NCBI RefSeq assembly: GCF_025515305.1
Contig: NZ_JAOPHT010000001.1
Coordinates: 124,001-188,000 of the forward strand
DNA length: 64,000 nt
DNA from: Roseicyclus sediminis
GTDB lineage: Bacteria > Pseudomonadota > Alphaproteobacteria > Rhodobacterales > Rhodobacteraceae
Direction: 5' to 3'
Every line of letters starts with the position of its first letter. Positions within the stretch are counted from its first letter, which is position 1. The translations under genes and the position numbers were made by a program. Positions 9,071 through 17,005 of this stretch are shown here, one piece after another. The notes under the pieces were generated by a model. The model saw only the letters and a program-made list of their open reading frames with translations, was not told the origin of the DNA and made no database searches.

Positions 9071-10237
9071 TCAGACCGCGGCCTTGAGGGCCTCGACGAG
9101 GTCCGTCTTCTCCCAGGAGAAGCCGCCGTCGGCCTCGGGCGTGCGCCCGAAATGCCCATAGGCCGCCGTGCGCTGGTAGATCGGGCGGTTCAGCGCCAGG
9201 TGCGTGCGGATGCCGCGCGGCGTGAGGTCCATGACCTCGCGCACGGCCTTCTCGATCTGCTCCTCCGACACCTCGCCCGTGCCATGCGTGTCGGCGTAGA
9301 CCGACAGCGGCTCGGCCACGCCGATGGCGTAGGAGACCTGAAGCGTGCAACGCTTGGCCAGACCCGCCGCGACGATGTTCTTGGCGAGATAGCGCGCCGC
9401 GTAGGCGGCCGAGCGGTCGACCTTGGTCGGATCCTTGCCCGAGAACGCGCCGCCACCGTGCGGCGCGGCGCCGCCATAGGTGTCCACGATGATCTTGCGC
9501 CCGGTCAGGCCCGCGTCGCCGTCGGGGCCGCCGATGACGAACTTGCCGGTCGGGTTGACCCACCAGTTGGTGGCCTCGGTGATCCAGCCCGAGGGAAGAA
9601 CCTCGCGGATGTAGGGTTCCACCACGGCGCGCACGTCGTCCGAGGTCATGTCCTCGTCGAGATGCTGCGTCGACAGCACGATCGAGGTCACCTCGACCGG
9701 CTTTCCGCCCTCGTAGCGGACGGTAAGCTGGCTTTTCGCGTCAGGGCCGAGCGTCGGCTCCTTGCCGGACTTCCGGACCTCGGCGAGGCGGCGGAGGATG
9801 GCGTGCGAATACTGGATCGGCGCAGGCATCAACTCGGGCGTCTCGTCCACGGCATAGCCGAACATGATCCCCTGGTCGCCCGCGCCGTCCTTGTCGACGC
9901 CCTGCGCGATGTGGGCCGACTGCTCGTGCAGGAAGTTCAGCACATGGCAGGTGTTCCAGTGGAACTTGTCCTGCTCGTAGCCGATGTCCTTGATGCAATC
10001 CCGCGCGATCTCGCCGATCATGCCCATGAAGGTCTTGAGGCGGTTCTTGTCGGACAGCCCGACCTCGCCGCCGATGACGACCATTCCGGTCGTGGCGAAG
10101 GTCTCGCAGGCGACGCGCGCCTCCGGTTCCTCGGCGATGAAGGCATCGAGGACGGCGTCGGAAATCCGGTCGCAAACCTTGTCCGGGTGACCCTCCGAAA
10201 CGGATTCGGAGGTGAAGATGTAGTTGTCGCGGGCCAT
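9071..10237 (-). CDS. metK: S-adenosylmethionine synthetase
   Basis: The enzyme makes S-adenosylmethionine from methionine and ATP. The 388-residue protein carries the family motifs [12 protein letters not shown] (residues 9-20), [33 protein letters not shown], and the glycine-rich P-loop-like segment [22 protein letters not shown]. The ATG at 10237 is chosen because the GGAG ribosome binding site sits seven bases upstream and is part of the SAM/SAH riboswitch at 10243-10287. An earlier in-frame start at 10267 would begin inside the riboswitch stem and can be dismissed. Expression is therefore predicted to fall when SAM or SAH accumulates. The gene follows lnt on the same strand by 82 bp. Confidence 0.98.
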   Translation of the reverse strand: MARDNYIFTSESVSEGHPDKVCDRISDAVLDAFIAEEPEARVACETFATTGMVVIGGEVGLSDKNRLKTFMGMIGEIARDCIKDIGYEQDKFHWNTCHVLNFLHEQSAHIAQGVDKDGAGDQGIMFGYAVDETPELMPAPIQYSHAILRRLAEVRKSGKEPTLGPDAKSQLTVRYEGGKPVEVTSIVLSTQHLDEDMTSDDVRAVVEPYIREVLPSGWITEATNWWVNPTGKFVIGGPDGDAGLTGRKIIVDTYGGAAPHGGGAFSGKDPTKVDRSAAYAARYLAKNIVAAGLAKRCTLQVSYAIGVAEPLSVYADTHGTGEVSEEQIEKAVREVMDLTPRGIRTHLALNRPIYQRTAAYGHFGRTPEADGGFSWEKTDLVEALKAAV

Positions 10238-10242
10238 GAGGG

Positions 10243-10287
10243 TGCTCCATTCAATGCAATGCCCCACGCCAGGAAGCCGTTGTGGGG
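10243..10287 (-). promoter_or_regulatory. SAM/SAH riboswitch controlling metK translation
   Basis: Read on the minus strand, a 6-bp stem CCCCAC/GTGGGG (10282-10287 with 10262-10267) encloses the 14-nt loop AACGGCTTCCTGGC. A 13-nt linker then leads to GGAGCA (10243-10248). The loop and GGAGCA match the known SAM/SAH riboswitch class, in which loop GCTTCC pairs with GGAGC to form a pseudoknot that holds the ligand. That GGAG is the metK ribosome binding site, seven bases before the ATG, so ligand binding should block initiation. The outer stem differs in sequence from published examples as I remember them while pairing perfectly, and the linker is longer. Confidence 0.95.
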
Positions 10288-10319
10288 TCGCGCAGCCTTA
10301 CGCCCTTGCCGGGCCTTGT

Positions 10320-11891
10320 TCAATGGGCCTCTTCGCGCCGGACATGGATCGCCGCGCCGAGCGCCACGAGAAACGTGACCAGGAGCGCAGGCCAGTCGCC
10401 GGTCCGCGCGTAAAGCGTCGGCGGAAGTGCGGGCGGCAGGGCGGCATCGAGATGCCCCGCCTCGCCCAGGCCAAGCGCGGACACGACCTGCCCGCGGGCG
10501 TCGATCACCGCCGAGACCCCGGTGTTGGCCGCGCGCAGGACCGGCAGCCCCTGTTCGGCGGCACGCAGGCGCGCCAGGGCGAGATGCTGCCATGGCCCCG
10601 AGAACGTTCCGAACCATGCATCGTTGGTGATGTGCAGCAACCAGTCCGGCCGGTCACCGACATCGCGGATGTAGCCGGGAAAGATCGCCTCGTAGCAGAT
10701 CATTGGGAAGACGCGGCCGAAAGCCTCCCCGAGATCGAGAAGCGCGGGTCCGGGCCCGGACGTATATCCACCCGGCACCACGGCGGCGAGGGCCGCGAGG
10801 TCCAGGCGGTCGAACACCTCTTCGAACGGCAGGTATTCACCGAAGGGAACCAGGTGGTGCTTGTCGTAGACCGCAACGATGGCACCGCCCGGGGCGAGCT
10901 GGGCGAGCGTGTTGCGCGGCCTCAGCCCCTCGTAACGGTTGCCGCCGACGATCACCTGAGCCTCGCCCGCCGCGGCGGCCAGCCGTGACCGGGCCGCGTC
11001 GGAGCGGTCGAGCAGGACCGGAAGGCTTGTCTCGGGCCAGACCACGAGGCCGGGGGCCCCGAGCGAGGGATCGGGCGCGGCCGCGGTCAGCGCGAGGCCG
11101 CGCTCCCAGAAGACGGGGATCATGTCCTCGCGCCACTTGAGGTCCTGGGGTGCATTGGGTTGTACCAGCCGCACGACCGGGGCGCCCGGCCCCGCCACCG
11201 GCCCCGACGGCGTGGGCAGCAGCAGCGGCAGGACGAACGCGGTCAACGCTCCCGCCGCCGCAAGCGGCGCGCGTCCCGCATGCACGATCAGCGAGGCGAT
11301 CATGGCAGCCGTCGCCACAACGATCAGCGTCAGGCCCTGCGGCCCGGCCCAGGCCGCGGCCATCAGGTAGTCCGTGTCGATCAGGGCATGACCCGGCTGC
11401 GCCCAGGGAAATCCGGTCAGGACCACACCGCGCGCTGCCTCGGACAGGGCGAGCAGCGCAAGAAAGAGCGCGGCCTGCGCGATGGCGCGGTGTGCCGGGG
11501 CCCTGCCGCGCGCGACACAGGCCGTCAGGGCCGCGGGCGCAGCCCAGAACAGCGCGAGACCGACCGCGAAGAAGACGAGCGCGAAGGGGGCCATCCAGCC
11601 GTGCCGTGCCGCATCGACGAAGAAGGGCTCCACGATCCAGTGGAGCGCGACGGCGAAATGCGCCGTGCCTGCGGCAAGGCCCCGCCACGCCGCGGCCTTC
11701 GGACCCGGCGCGGACACCAGCGACAGCGCCACGAGCGCAAGCCCCAAGGGTGTCGCGGGCCATATGTCGAAAGGCGCCTGCCCCAGGGCGGCGATCGCCC
11801 CGCCGGAGATGGCGAGCGCCATCGCCTGACCCCGGACCAACCCCGCCAGAGGCGGCGATGGCCCGGCTGCGCCGGTCGGCGGCTTGGGCAT
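10320..11891 (-). CDS. lnt: Apolipoprotein N-acyltransferase
   Basis: This inner-membrane enzyme adds the third acyl chain to the N-terminal cysteine of lipoproteins. The 523-residue protein has about six to eight membrane segments in its first 225 residues. A periplasmic nitrilase-like domain follows, with the catalytic triad Glu287 (VVWPETSLP), Lys344 (YDKHHLVPFGEY) and Cys399 (ICYEAIFP), and a last membrane segment lies at the C-terminus. The ATG overlaps the stop codon of the preceding CBS-domain gene by one base (TGATG), which fixes the start and suggests translational coupling. It belongs to the phoH-ybeY-corC-lnt series and precedes the metK riboswitch. Confidence 0.95.
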   Translation of the reverse strand: MPKPPTGAAGPSPPLAGLVRGQAMALAISGGAIAALGQAPFDIWPATPLGLALVALSLVSAPGPKAAAWRGLAAGTAHFAVALHWIVEPFFVDAARHGWMAPFALVFFAVGLALFWAAPAALTACVARGRAPAHRAIAQAALFLALLALSEAARGVVLTGFPWAQPGHALIDTDYLMAAAWAGPQGLTLIVVATAAMIASLIVHAGRAPLAAAGALTAFVLPLLLPTPSGPVAGPGAPVVRLVQPNAPQDLKWREDMIPVFWERGLALTAAAPDPSLGAPGLVVWPETSLPVLLDRSDAARSRLAAAAGEAQVIVGGNRYEGLRPRNTLAQLAPGGAIVAVYDKHHLVPFGEYLPFEEVFDRLDLAALAAVVPGGYTSGPGPALLDLGEAFGRVFPMICYEAIFPGYIRDVGDRPDWLLHITNDAWFGTFSGPWQHLALARLRAAEQGLPVLRAANTGVSAVIDARGQVVSALGLGEAGHLDAALPPALPPTLYARTGDWPALLVTFLVALGAAIHVRREEAH

Positions 11892-12790
11892 CAGGATGCG
11901 TCGCGCTTCGGCGCGCGGACGCGGAGCCGCTTGATCCGGCGCGGGTCGGCGTCGATGACCTCGAACTCCACGCCCGAAGGATGGGGCACGACCTCGCCGC
12001 GCGCGGGCACGCGACCCGTGAGCAGGAAGACGAGACCGCCGAGCGTGTCGACCTCCTCCTCGTCGTCGATGCCGGACAGGTCGATGCCGATCTCGGCCTC
12101 GAACTCGTCGAGCGGCGCGCGCGCCATGGCGAGCCACGCATGTTCGCCCTCGCGCTGCCAGGGCCGCGCCTCCTCGACGTCGTGCTCGTCCTCGATCTCG
12201 CCGATCACCTGTTCGATCAGGTCCTCGATGGTCACCAGACCGTCGACACCGCCATACTCGTCGATCACGAGCGCCATGTGCGTCCGGTCGGTCTGCATCT
12301 TGGTCAGAAGGACACCGATCGGCATGGATGGCGGCGCATAGAGAAGCGGGCGCAGCGTCGTGCGCAGCGAGAACCCGCTCGGGTCCTTCTGGAAACCGTA
12401 GCGCAGCGCCACGTCCTTGAGGTGCACGAGACCGACCGGCACGTCGAGCGTTCCGTCATAGACGGGAAGCCGCGTCAGGCCGCTTTCGCGGAATGTCTCC
12501 ACAAGCTCGGCGAGCGATACCTCGCAGGAGACCGACACGATCTCCGCACGGGGGATGGCCACGTCCTCGACCCGCATGTGCCGCAGGTTCGAAATGCCGA
12601 ACGGACGCGGGCCACCCGCACGCGTTTCCGCCGCGGGATGGGCCGTTCCATTGGCCGTGTCCTGGTCCTCTGCAGGGGGAGGCGCGCCGAAAAGCCGCGC
12701 CAGGAAACCGGGCCTGTGACCCGGTATCTCGTCCTCGTCCGTTTGCGCGCCTTGCGCCGCGGCAGACGAGGGATCGGGGTTCGAGCTCAT
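11891..12790 (-). CDS. CorC/HlyC-type CBS-domain protein (hemolysin family)
   Basis: A 299-residue soluble protein. The first 60 residues are low-complexity and acidic. A CBS pair fills about residues 70-200 (MRVEDVAIPRAEIVSV at the first, RTHMALVIDEYGGVDGLVTIEDL at the second), and a CorC/HlyC transporter-associated domain fills about 215-295. It lacks the membrane domain of full CorB/CNNM proteins, like E. coli CorC, which is tied to magnesium and cobalt efflux; the name hemolysin is historical. The ATG at 12790 is preceded by GGAAAGGAG, with the last G only two bases away. Earlier starts would be TTG or GTG. It follows ybeY by 47 bp and overlaps lnt by one base. Confidence 0.88.
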   Translation of the reverse strand: MSSNPDPSSAAAQGAQTDEDEIPGHRPGFLARLFGAPPPAEDQDTANGTAHPAAETRAGGPRPFGISNLRHMRVEDVAIPRAEIVSVSCEVSLAELVETFRESGLTRLPVYDGTLDVPVGLVHLKDVALRYGFQKDPSGFSLRTTLRPLLYAPPSMPIGVLLTKMQTDRTHMALVIDEYGGVDGLVTIEDLIEQVIGEIEDEHDVEEARPWQREGEHAWLAMARAPLDEFEAEIGIDLSGIDDEEEVDTLGGLVFLLTGRVPARGEVVPHPSGVEFEVIDADPRRIKRLRVRAPKRDAS

Positions 12791-12837
12791 CGCTCCTTTC
12801 CAAACACGTACAACCGGGCCCAGAACACCCGTTGACG

Positions 12838-13344
12838 TCAATATGGGTCAGGGACCCCCAGTCTTGCAAGGACGCGGGTTTCCAATCCTTCCATCAGCGT
12901 GGCATCGGCATCGGTTTCGTGGTCGAAACCCAACAGATGCAGCAGCCCGTGGACCAGAAGATGGGCGAGATGATGCTCGAGCGGGCGGCCCGCCTCCTCC
13001 GCCTCGCGGACGCAGGTTTCCAGCGCCAGCGCGATATCGCCGAGCTCCTCGGGCGGGCCGGCGCCGCCGGGACCAGGCAGGCGGGGCATCCCGCCCGGGG
13101 AATCGGCCCCGCGTTCCTCCGCCGGCCATGACAGCACGTTCGTGGGCGTCGGCTTGCCCCGGAACTCGGCGTTCAGCCCCGCGATGCGCGCGTCGTCGCA
13201 GGCGAGAAGGCTGACGGCACAGCGCCCGGGATCGAGCCCCAGCTCGGCCAGCGTTGCGGCGAAGGCGTCGGCGGCGAGCGTCTCGAGGCCGGTTTCCGAC
13301 CAACCCGGCGCCTCGATGAGAATGTCGATTTCCATGATGCGCAT
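12838..13344 (-). CDS. ybeY: Endoribonuclease YbeY (rRNA maturation factor)
   Basis: YbeY is a zinc-dependent RNase that matures the 3' end of 16S rRNA and supports ribosome quality control. The 168-residue product carries the HGLLHLLGFDH metal motif with His132, His136 and His142, plus the family's LNAEFRGKPTPTNVLSWP and LGDIALALE segments. Two ATGs compete, at 13344 and 13335; the first has CTCGGGGC upstream and is used here. The gene sits between phoH and a CorC/HlyC-type gene as in many proteobacteria, but it is separated from phoH by an unusual block of four palindromes. Confidence 0.95.
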   Translation of the reverse strand: MRIMEIDILIEAPGWSETGLETLAADAFAATLAELGLDPGRCAVSLLACDDARIAGLNAEFRGKPTPTNVLSWPAEERGADSPGGMPRLPGPGGAGPPEELGDIALALETCVREAEEAGRPLEHHLAHLLVHGLLHLLGFDHETDADATLMEGLETRVLARLGVPDPY

Positions 13345-13391
13345 GTGCCCCGAGCGCGCGGCGCGGTCAATCGTGCGCCCGGCGCCGCGGC

Positions 13392-13483
13392 GCGCATTCC
13401 TTGAAAGGAATGCGCCAGAGCCTTGCAAGGCTCTGGCAAGCCTCTTGCAAGAGGCTGCGGTACATCCTTGCAAGGATGTACCG
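13392..13483. repeat. Four tandem perfect or near-perfect palindromes with a CTTGCAAG-like core
   Basis: Four back-to-back dyads fill most of the 146 bp between phoH and ybeY. Dyad 1 (13392-13415) has 11-bp arms around GA. Dyad 2 (13414-13437) is a 24-bp perfect palindrome, dyad 3 (13439-13456) is 18 bp perfect, and dyad 4 (13458-13483) is 26 bp perfect. The outer arms differ completely between units, but each centre reads CTTGCAAG (CTTGAAAG in the first). Centres are spaced 22, 22 and 23 bp apart. On the phoH-ybeY transcript each unit could form a hairpin with very few unpaired bases; on DNA the spacing is about two helical turns. Confidence 0.9.
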
Positions 13484-13490
13484 GGCCACC

Positions 13491-14495
13491 TCAGCGTTGG
13501 GCATCGGCGTCGTAGGCCTCGATGACGCGGGCCACCATCGGATGGCGGACCACGTCCTTTGCCGTGAAGTAGTTGAAGCTGATGCCCTTGACGCCTGCGA
13601 GGATGCGCTCGGCCTCGATCAGGCCGGAGGGCATTCCCTTGGGCAGGTCGACCTGGCTCCGGTCGCCGGTGATGACCATGCGGCTCCCCTGCCCCAGGCG
13701 CGTGAGGAACATCTTCATCTGCATGCCGGTCGCGTTCTGCGCCTCGTCGAGGACCACGTAGGCATTCGACAGGGTGCGGCCCCGCATGAAGGCCAGCGGC
13801 GCGATCTCGATGGTCTTTTCCTCGATCAGCTTCTGCAGCTGTTTGGCCGGCAGGAAATCGTTCAGCGCGTCGTAGAGCGGCTGCATGTAGGGATCGACCT
13901 TCTCCTTCATGTCGCCGGGAAGAAAGCCGAGCCGCTCGCCGGCCTCGACGGCGGGGCGCGAGAGGATGATCTTGTCGACGTGGCCGTTGATCATCTGGTT
14001 CACCGCGACGGCCACGGCGAGATAGGTCTTGCCGGTGCCTGCCGGGCCGATGCCGAAGGCGAGTTCGTGGCCATAGAGGTTCCGCACGTAGTCCTGCTGC
14101 GCCGCCGTGCGCGGCTCCACCGTCTTCTTGCGGGTGCCGATCTCCAGCGGTCCGGCGCCGAACATCTCCATCTGGTCGCCGTCGCGCGCGCCGGTTTCCT
14201 CGCCCGTGCCGCCAAGGCGAACGGCGGCGTCGATGTCGCCGGGTTCGATGCTGCGCCCCGATTCGAGCCTGGCATAGAGGCGCTCCAGAACCTGCGCTGC
14301 CTCTGCCCGCGCCTCGCCAAGGAGCGCCAGTTCGTTGCCGCGCCGGAGAATGTGGACGGACAGGAGATGCTCGATCTGGGCGAGGTTGCGGTCGAATTCG
14401 CCGCAAAGCTCGATCAGGAGACGGTTATCGGGGAATTGCAGCAGCAGTTCGACAGGCGGCTCGGCGGCGGGGTGCGGCAGAGTGGTAATCGCCAA
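13491..14495 (-). CDS. PhoH-like ATPase
   Basis: PhoH-family proteins are cytoplasmic P-loop ATPases related to superfamily 1 helicases and usually encoded next to YbeY; a role in RNA metabolism is suspected. In this 334-residue protein the Walker A motif is GPAGTGKT (about residues 150-157), Walker B is VVLDEAQN, and MVITGDRSQVDLP is the conserved switch-like segment. The start is a TTG at 14495, preceded by GGGAG at six bases; another TTG lies 66 bases earlier. I see no ATG that would preserve the N-terminal LLLQFPDNRLLIELCGEFDRN-type family segment. It opens the phoH-ybeY-corC-lnt operon. Confidence 0.93.
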   Translation of the reverse strand: MAITTLPHPAAEPPVELLLQFPDNRLLIELCGEFDRNLAQIEHLLSVHILRRGNELALLGEARAEAAQVLERLYARLESGRSIEPGDIDAAVRLGGTGEETGARDGDQMEMFGAGPLEIGTRKKTVEPRTAAQQDYVRNLYGHELAFGIGPAGTGKTYLAVAVAVNQMINGHVDKIILSRPAVEAGERLGFLPGDMKEKVDPYMQPLYDALNDFLPAKQLQKLIEEKTIEIAPLAFMRGRTLSNAYVVLDEAQNATGMQMKMFLTRLGQGSRMVITGDRSQVDLPKGMPSGLIEAERILAGVKGISFNYFTAKDVVRHPMVARVIEAYDADAQR

Positions 14496-14551
14496 GTTGT
14501 GCTCCCGGTGTTCGAGGCGTGCTCTGGAAGGGATGTTGGCAAGGGACAGGC

Positions 14552-14594
14552 CACAACGCAACAGGTTGTGTCACTTGTCACGAAGAATTCGTGA
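14552..14594. promoter_or_regulatory. Two inverted repeats upstream of phoH
   Basis: Between miaB and phoH lie CACAAC-N7-GTTGTG (14552-14570) and the perfect 7-bp dyad TCACGAA-N3-TTCGTGA (14578-14594), with a GTCAC direct repeat between them. Both are symmetric and A/T-centred, as protein operators usually are. They sit 57-99 bp upstream of the phoH start, where its promoter would be expected. No regulator is identified. Confidence 0.4.
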
Positions 14595-14635
14595 TGCTGT
14601 ACCCCGCTCCGTGCCGGATGACGCGAGGCCGCCGC

Positions 14636-15958
14636 TCAGACCAGCAGGCCCGCAAGCGAGTTCGGGCCGCTCTCCACCACGTCGACCGCCGCGATGCGTC
14701 CGATCAGGTCCGCGTCGCCCTGCACATGGACGGCGTGCAGGTATTCCGACTTGCCCACGACCTGGCCGGGCATCCGCCCCGGCTTCTCGAAGAGGACCGA
14801 AACTCGCCGCCCGACCATGGCGTCCTGGGCCGCGCGCTGCTGCGAGGTGATCAGCGCCTGGAGGCGTTGCAGCCGGTCGTCCGCCTCGGCGGGATCGACC
14901 TGCGCGCGCTCGGCCGCGGGTGTTCCGGGGCGGGGAGAGTACTTGAACGAGTAGGCACTGGCGTAGCCGACCTCCGCCACGAGATCGAGCGTCGCCTGGA
15001 AATCGGCCTCGGTCTCGCCGGGGAAGCCAACGATGAAGTCGCCGGACAACGCGAGGTCGGGCCTGGCGGCGCGGATGCGCTCGATCAGCCGGATGTAGCC
15101 CCCGGCGGTATGCTTGCGGTTCATCGCCTTCAGGATCCGGTCCGAGCCCGACTGCACCGGCAGGTGGAGGTAGGGCATGAGCTTGTCGCAATCGCCATGC
15201 GCCGCGATCAGGTCGTCCTCCATGTCGTTGGGGTGCGAAGTGGTGAAGCGGATACGCTCCAGCCCGTCGATCGCCGCCATCGTCCGGATCAGGCGGGCGA
15301 GGCCCCATTCGCCGCCCTCGGGTCCGGCTCCGTGATAGGCATTCACGTTCTGGCCGAGCAGCGTGATCTCCCGCACGCCACGCTCCACGAGGTCGCGAGC
15401 CTCGCGCAGGAGGCGCTCCACCGGGCGCGAAACCTCGGCGCCGCGCGTATAGGGCACGACACAGAAGGAGCAGAACTTGTCGCATCCCTCCTGCACGGTC
15501 AGGAAAGCCGTCGGACCGCGCTTCGCCCGCCGGTCCTTGGGCAGGTGGGCGAACTTGTCCTCTTCGGGAAAATCGGTGTCGAGCGCCTTCTCGCCCCGGC
15601 CGAGCGCCTCCATCATCTTCGGCAGCCGGTGATATGTCTGCGGCCCCACGACGAGGTCGACCATCGGCTGGCGGCGCATGATTTCCTCGCCCTCGGCCTG
15701 CGCGACGCAGCCCGCGACACCGATCTTGAGATCCGGGTTCGCCTCGCGCAGCGGCTTCAGCCGGCCAAGCTCGGAATAGACCTTCTCCGCCGCCTTCTCG
15801 CGGATATGGCAGGTGTTGAGCAGGATCATGTCCGCGCCCTCGGGCGTGTCTACCTGCTCGTAGCCGTCCGCGCCCAGCGCCTCGGCCATGCGTTCACTGT
15901 CGTAGACGTTCATCTGACAGCCATAGGTCTTGACGTAGAGCTTCTTCGTCCCGGTCAT
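14636..15958 (-). CDS. miaB: tRNA-2-methylthio-N6-dimethylallyladenosine synthase
   Basis: MiaB is a radical-SAM methylthiotransferase that adds the 2-methylthio group to i6A37 of tRNAs reading UNN codons. The 440-residue protein has the three N-terminal cluster cysteines (Cys14, Cys50, Cys84) and the radical-SAM CxxxCxxC at Cys159, Cys163 and Cys166 (CDKFCSFC). The conserved [11 protein letters not shown] and [12 protein letters not shown] segments follow, with a C-terminal TRAM domain. Length is typical. It lies upstream of phoH on the same strand with 140 bp between them. Confidence 0.97.
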   Translation of the reverse strand: MTGTKKLYVKTYGCQMNVYDSERMAEALGADGYEQVDTPEGADMILLNTCHIREKAAEKVYSELGRLKPLREANPDLKIGVAGCVAQAEGEEIMRRQPMVDLVVGPQTYHRLPKMMEALGRGEKALDTDFPEEDKFAHLPKDRRAKRGPTAFLTVQEGCDKFCSFCVVPYTRGAEVSRPVERLLREARDLVERGVREITLLGQNVNAYHGAGPEGGEWGLARLIRTMAAIDGLERIRFTTSHPNDMEDDLIAAHGDCDKLMPYLHLPVQSGSDRILKAMNRKHTAGGYIRLIERIRAARPDLALSGDFIVGFPGETEADFQATLDLVAEVGYASAYSFKYSPRPGTPAAERAQVDPAEADDRLQRLQALITSQQRAAQDAMVGRRVSVLFEKPGRMPGQVVGKSEYLHAVHVQGDADLIGRIAAVDVVESGPNSLAGLLV

Positions 15959-16127
15959 GGCGCGCCCGCTGGTCTGGGAAAATCGTCGACCGGGGCCATG
16001 TATCCCACGCGCGGCGCCGGTTCAATGACGCCGGCCCGATCAAGGCGCGGCACCGATTGCAAAACCACCGGACCGGGTTCAGTCTGGGCAAAACGGGCAA
16101 AGAAGGCAGGAGCAGACAGGGCAGCAC

Positions 16128-16997
16128 ATGCGCTACGCCAGTCTCGAGGAGTTCGCGGCCGACCGCACCGATCCCGGCAAGGGGCCCTTCGCCGTGCTTG
16201 TCTGCGAGGATCGGACGGAAGTTCAGAGCACGCTCGACCACCTCCTCGGCCTCGGGTTCCGCGCCGTCTATCTCGTGGCCTCGCCCGACATCGGTGCCGA
16301 GGCGCTCGTCGCGCGGGAGGGAGTTCCCGTCCACGTCATCGTCGACCGCGGGCGGCGCCCCGAAGCGGCACGGGATGCCGTCAACGCGCTGATCGCCAAG
16401 GTGCCGGGGCAGTGGATCCACTACTGCTACAACGGCGAATACCTGTTCTACCCGTTCTGCGAGGACCGGACCGTCGGAGAAATGACGACCTGGGTCATGG
16501 AGGAGCGACGCAACGCCGTCCTGACCTTCGTGATCGACCTCTACGCCGGCGACCTGACGCGCCACCCGGACGCCGTCTCGCTCGATGCCGCGCTGTTCGA
16601 CAGTTCGGGCTACTACGCCGAGACCCGCAGGCGCGAGCCCGATGAGGTGATGGAGCGGCAACTCGACTTCTACGGCGGGCTGCGCTGGCGCTTCGAGGAA
16701 CACGTGACCCCGGCCAAGCGGCGCATCGACCGGATCGGCCTGTTCCGGGCCAGGCCGGGGCTGGAATTGCGGCCGGACCACACGCTGAACGACGAGGAAA
16801 TGAACACCTACGCCTGCCCCTGGCACCATTCGCTCACGGGCGCGATCTGTTCGTTCCGGGTGGCAAAGGCGCTGCGGACCAACCCGGGCTCGCGGCACGA
16901 CATCGACGATTTCCGCTGGTACAAGTCCGAGCGGTTCAACTGGTCGTCGCTGCAACTGATGGAGCTTGGCCTGATGGAGCCGGGGCAGTGGTTCTGA
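16128..16997 (+). CDS. Glycosyltransferase-like protein of unknown function
   Basis: A 289-residue protein without a signal peptide or membrane segment. Alternating beta/alpha stretches at the N-terminus (FAVLVCEDRTEV, GFRAVYLVASPD, VPVHVIVDRG) suggest a nucleotide-sugar-binding GT-A-like fold. It then has a tryptophan- and tyrosine-rich middle (WIHYCYNGEYLFYPFCEDR, FVIDLYAGDL) and an acidic NDEEMNTYACPWHHSL segment. It resembles proteins annotated as family 2 glycosyltransferases in Rhodobacterales, from memory only; a classical DxD cannot be placed with certainty. The MFS gene begins eight bases after its stop, so the two are probably co-transcribed. Confidence 0.6.
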   Translation: MRYASLEEFAADRTDPGKGPFAVLVCEDRTEVQSTLDHLLGLGFRAVYLVASPDIGAEALVAREGVPVHVIVDRGRRPEAARDAVNALIAKVPGQWIHYCYNGEYLFYPFCEDRTVGEMTTWVMEERRNAVLTFVIDLYAGDLTRHPDAVSLDAALFDSSGYYAETRRREPDEVMERQLDFYGGLRWRFEEHVTPAKRRIDRIGLFRARPGLELRPDHTLNDEEMNTYACPWHHSLTGAICSFRVAKALRTNPGSRHDIDDFRWYKSERFNWSSLQLMELGLMEPGQWF

Positions 16998-17005
16998 GAC
17001 GCTAG

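Noticed and set aside
10238-10267. N-terminally longer MetK beginning at 10267
   Set aside because: The added codons are part of the riboswitch stem and pseudoknot linker; the GGAG ribosome binding site and conserved [12 protein letters not shown] start fix the ATG at 10237.
13392-13483. CRISPR array
   Set aside because: The units are palindromes with different arms and no separate unique spacers; there are no cas genes nearby.
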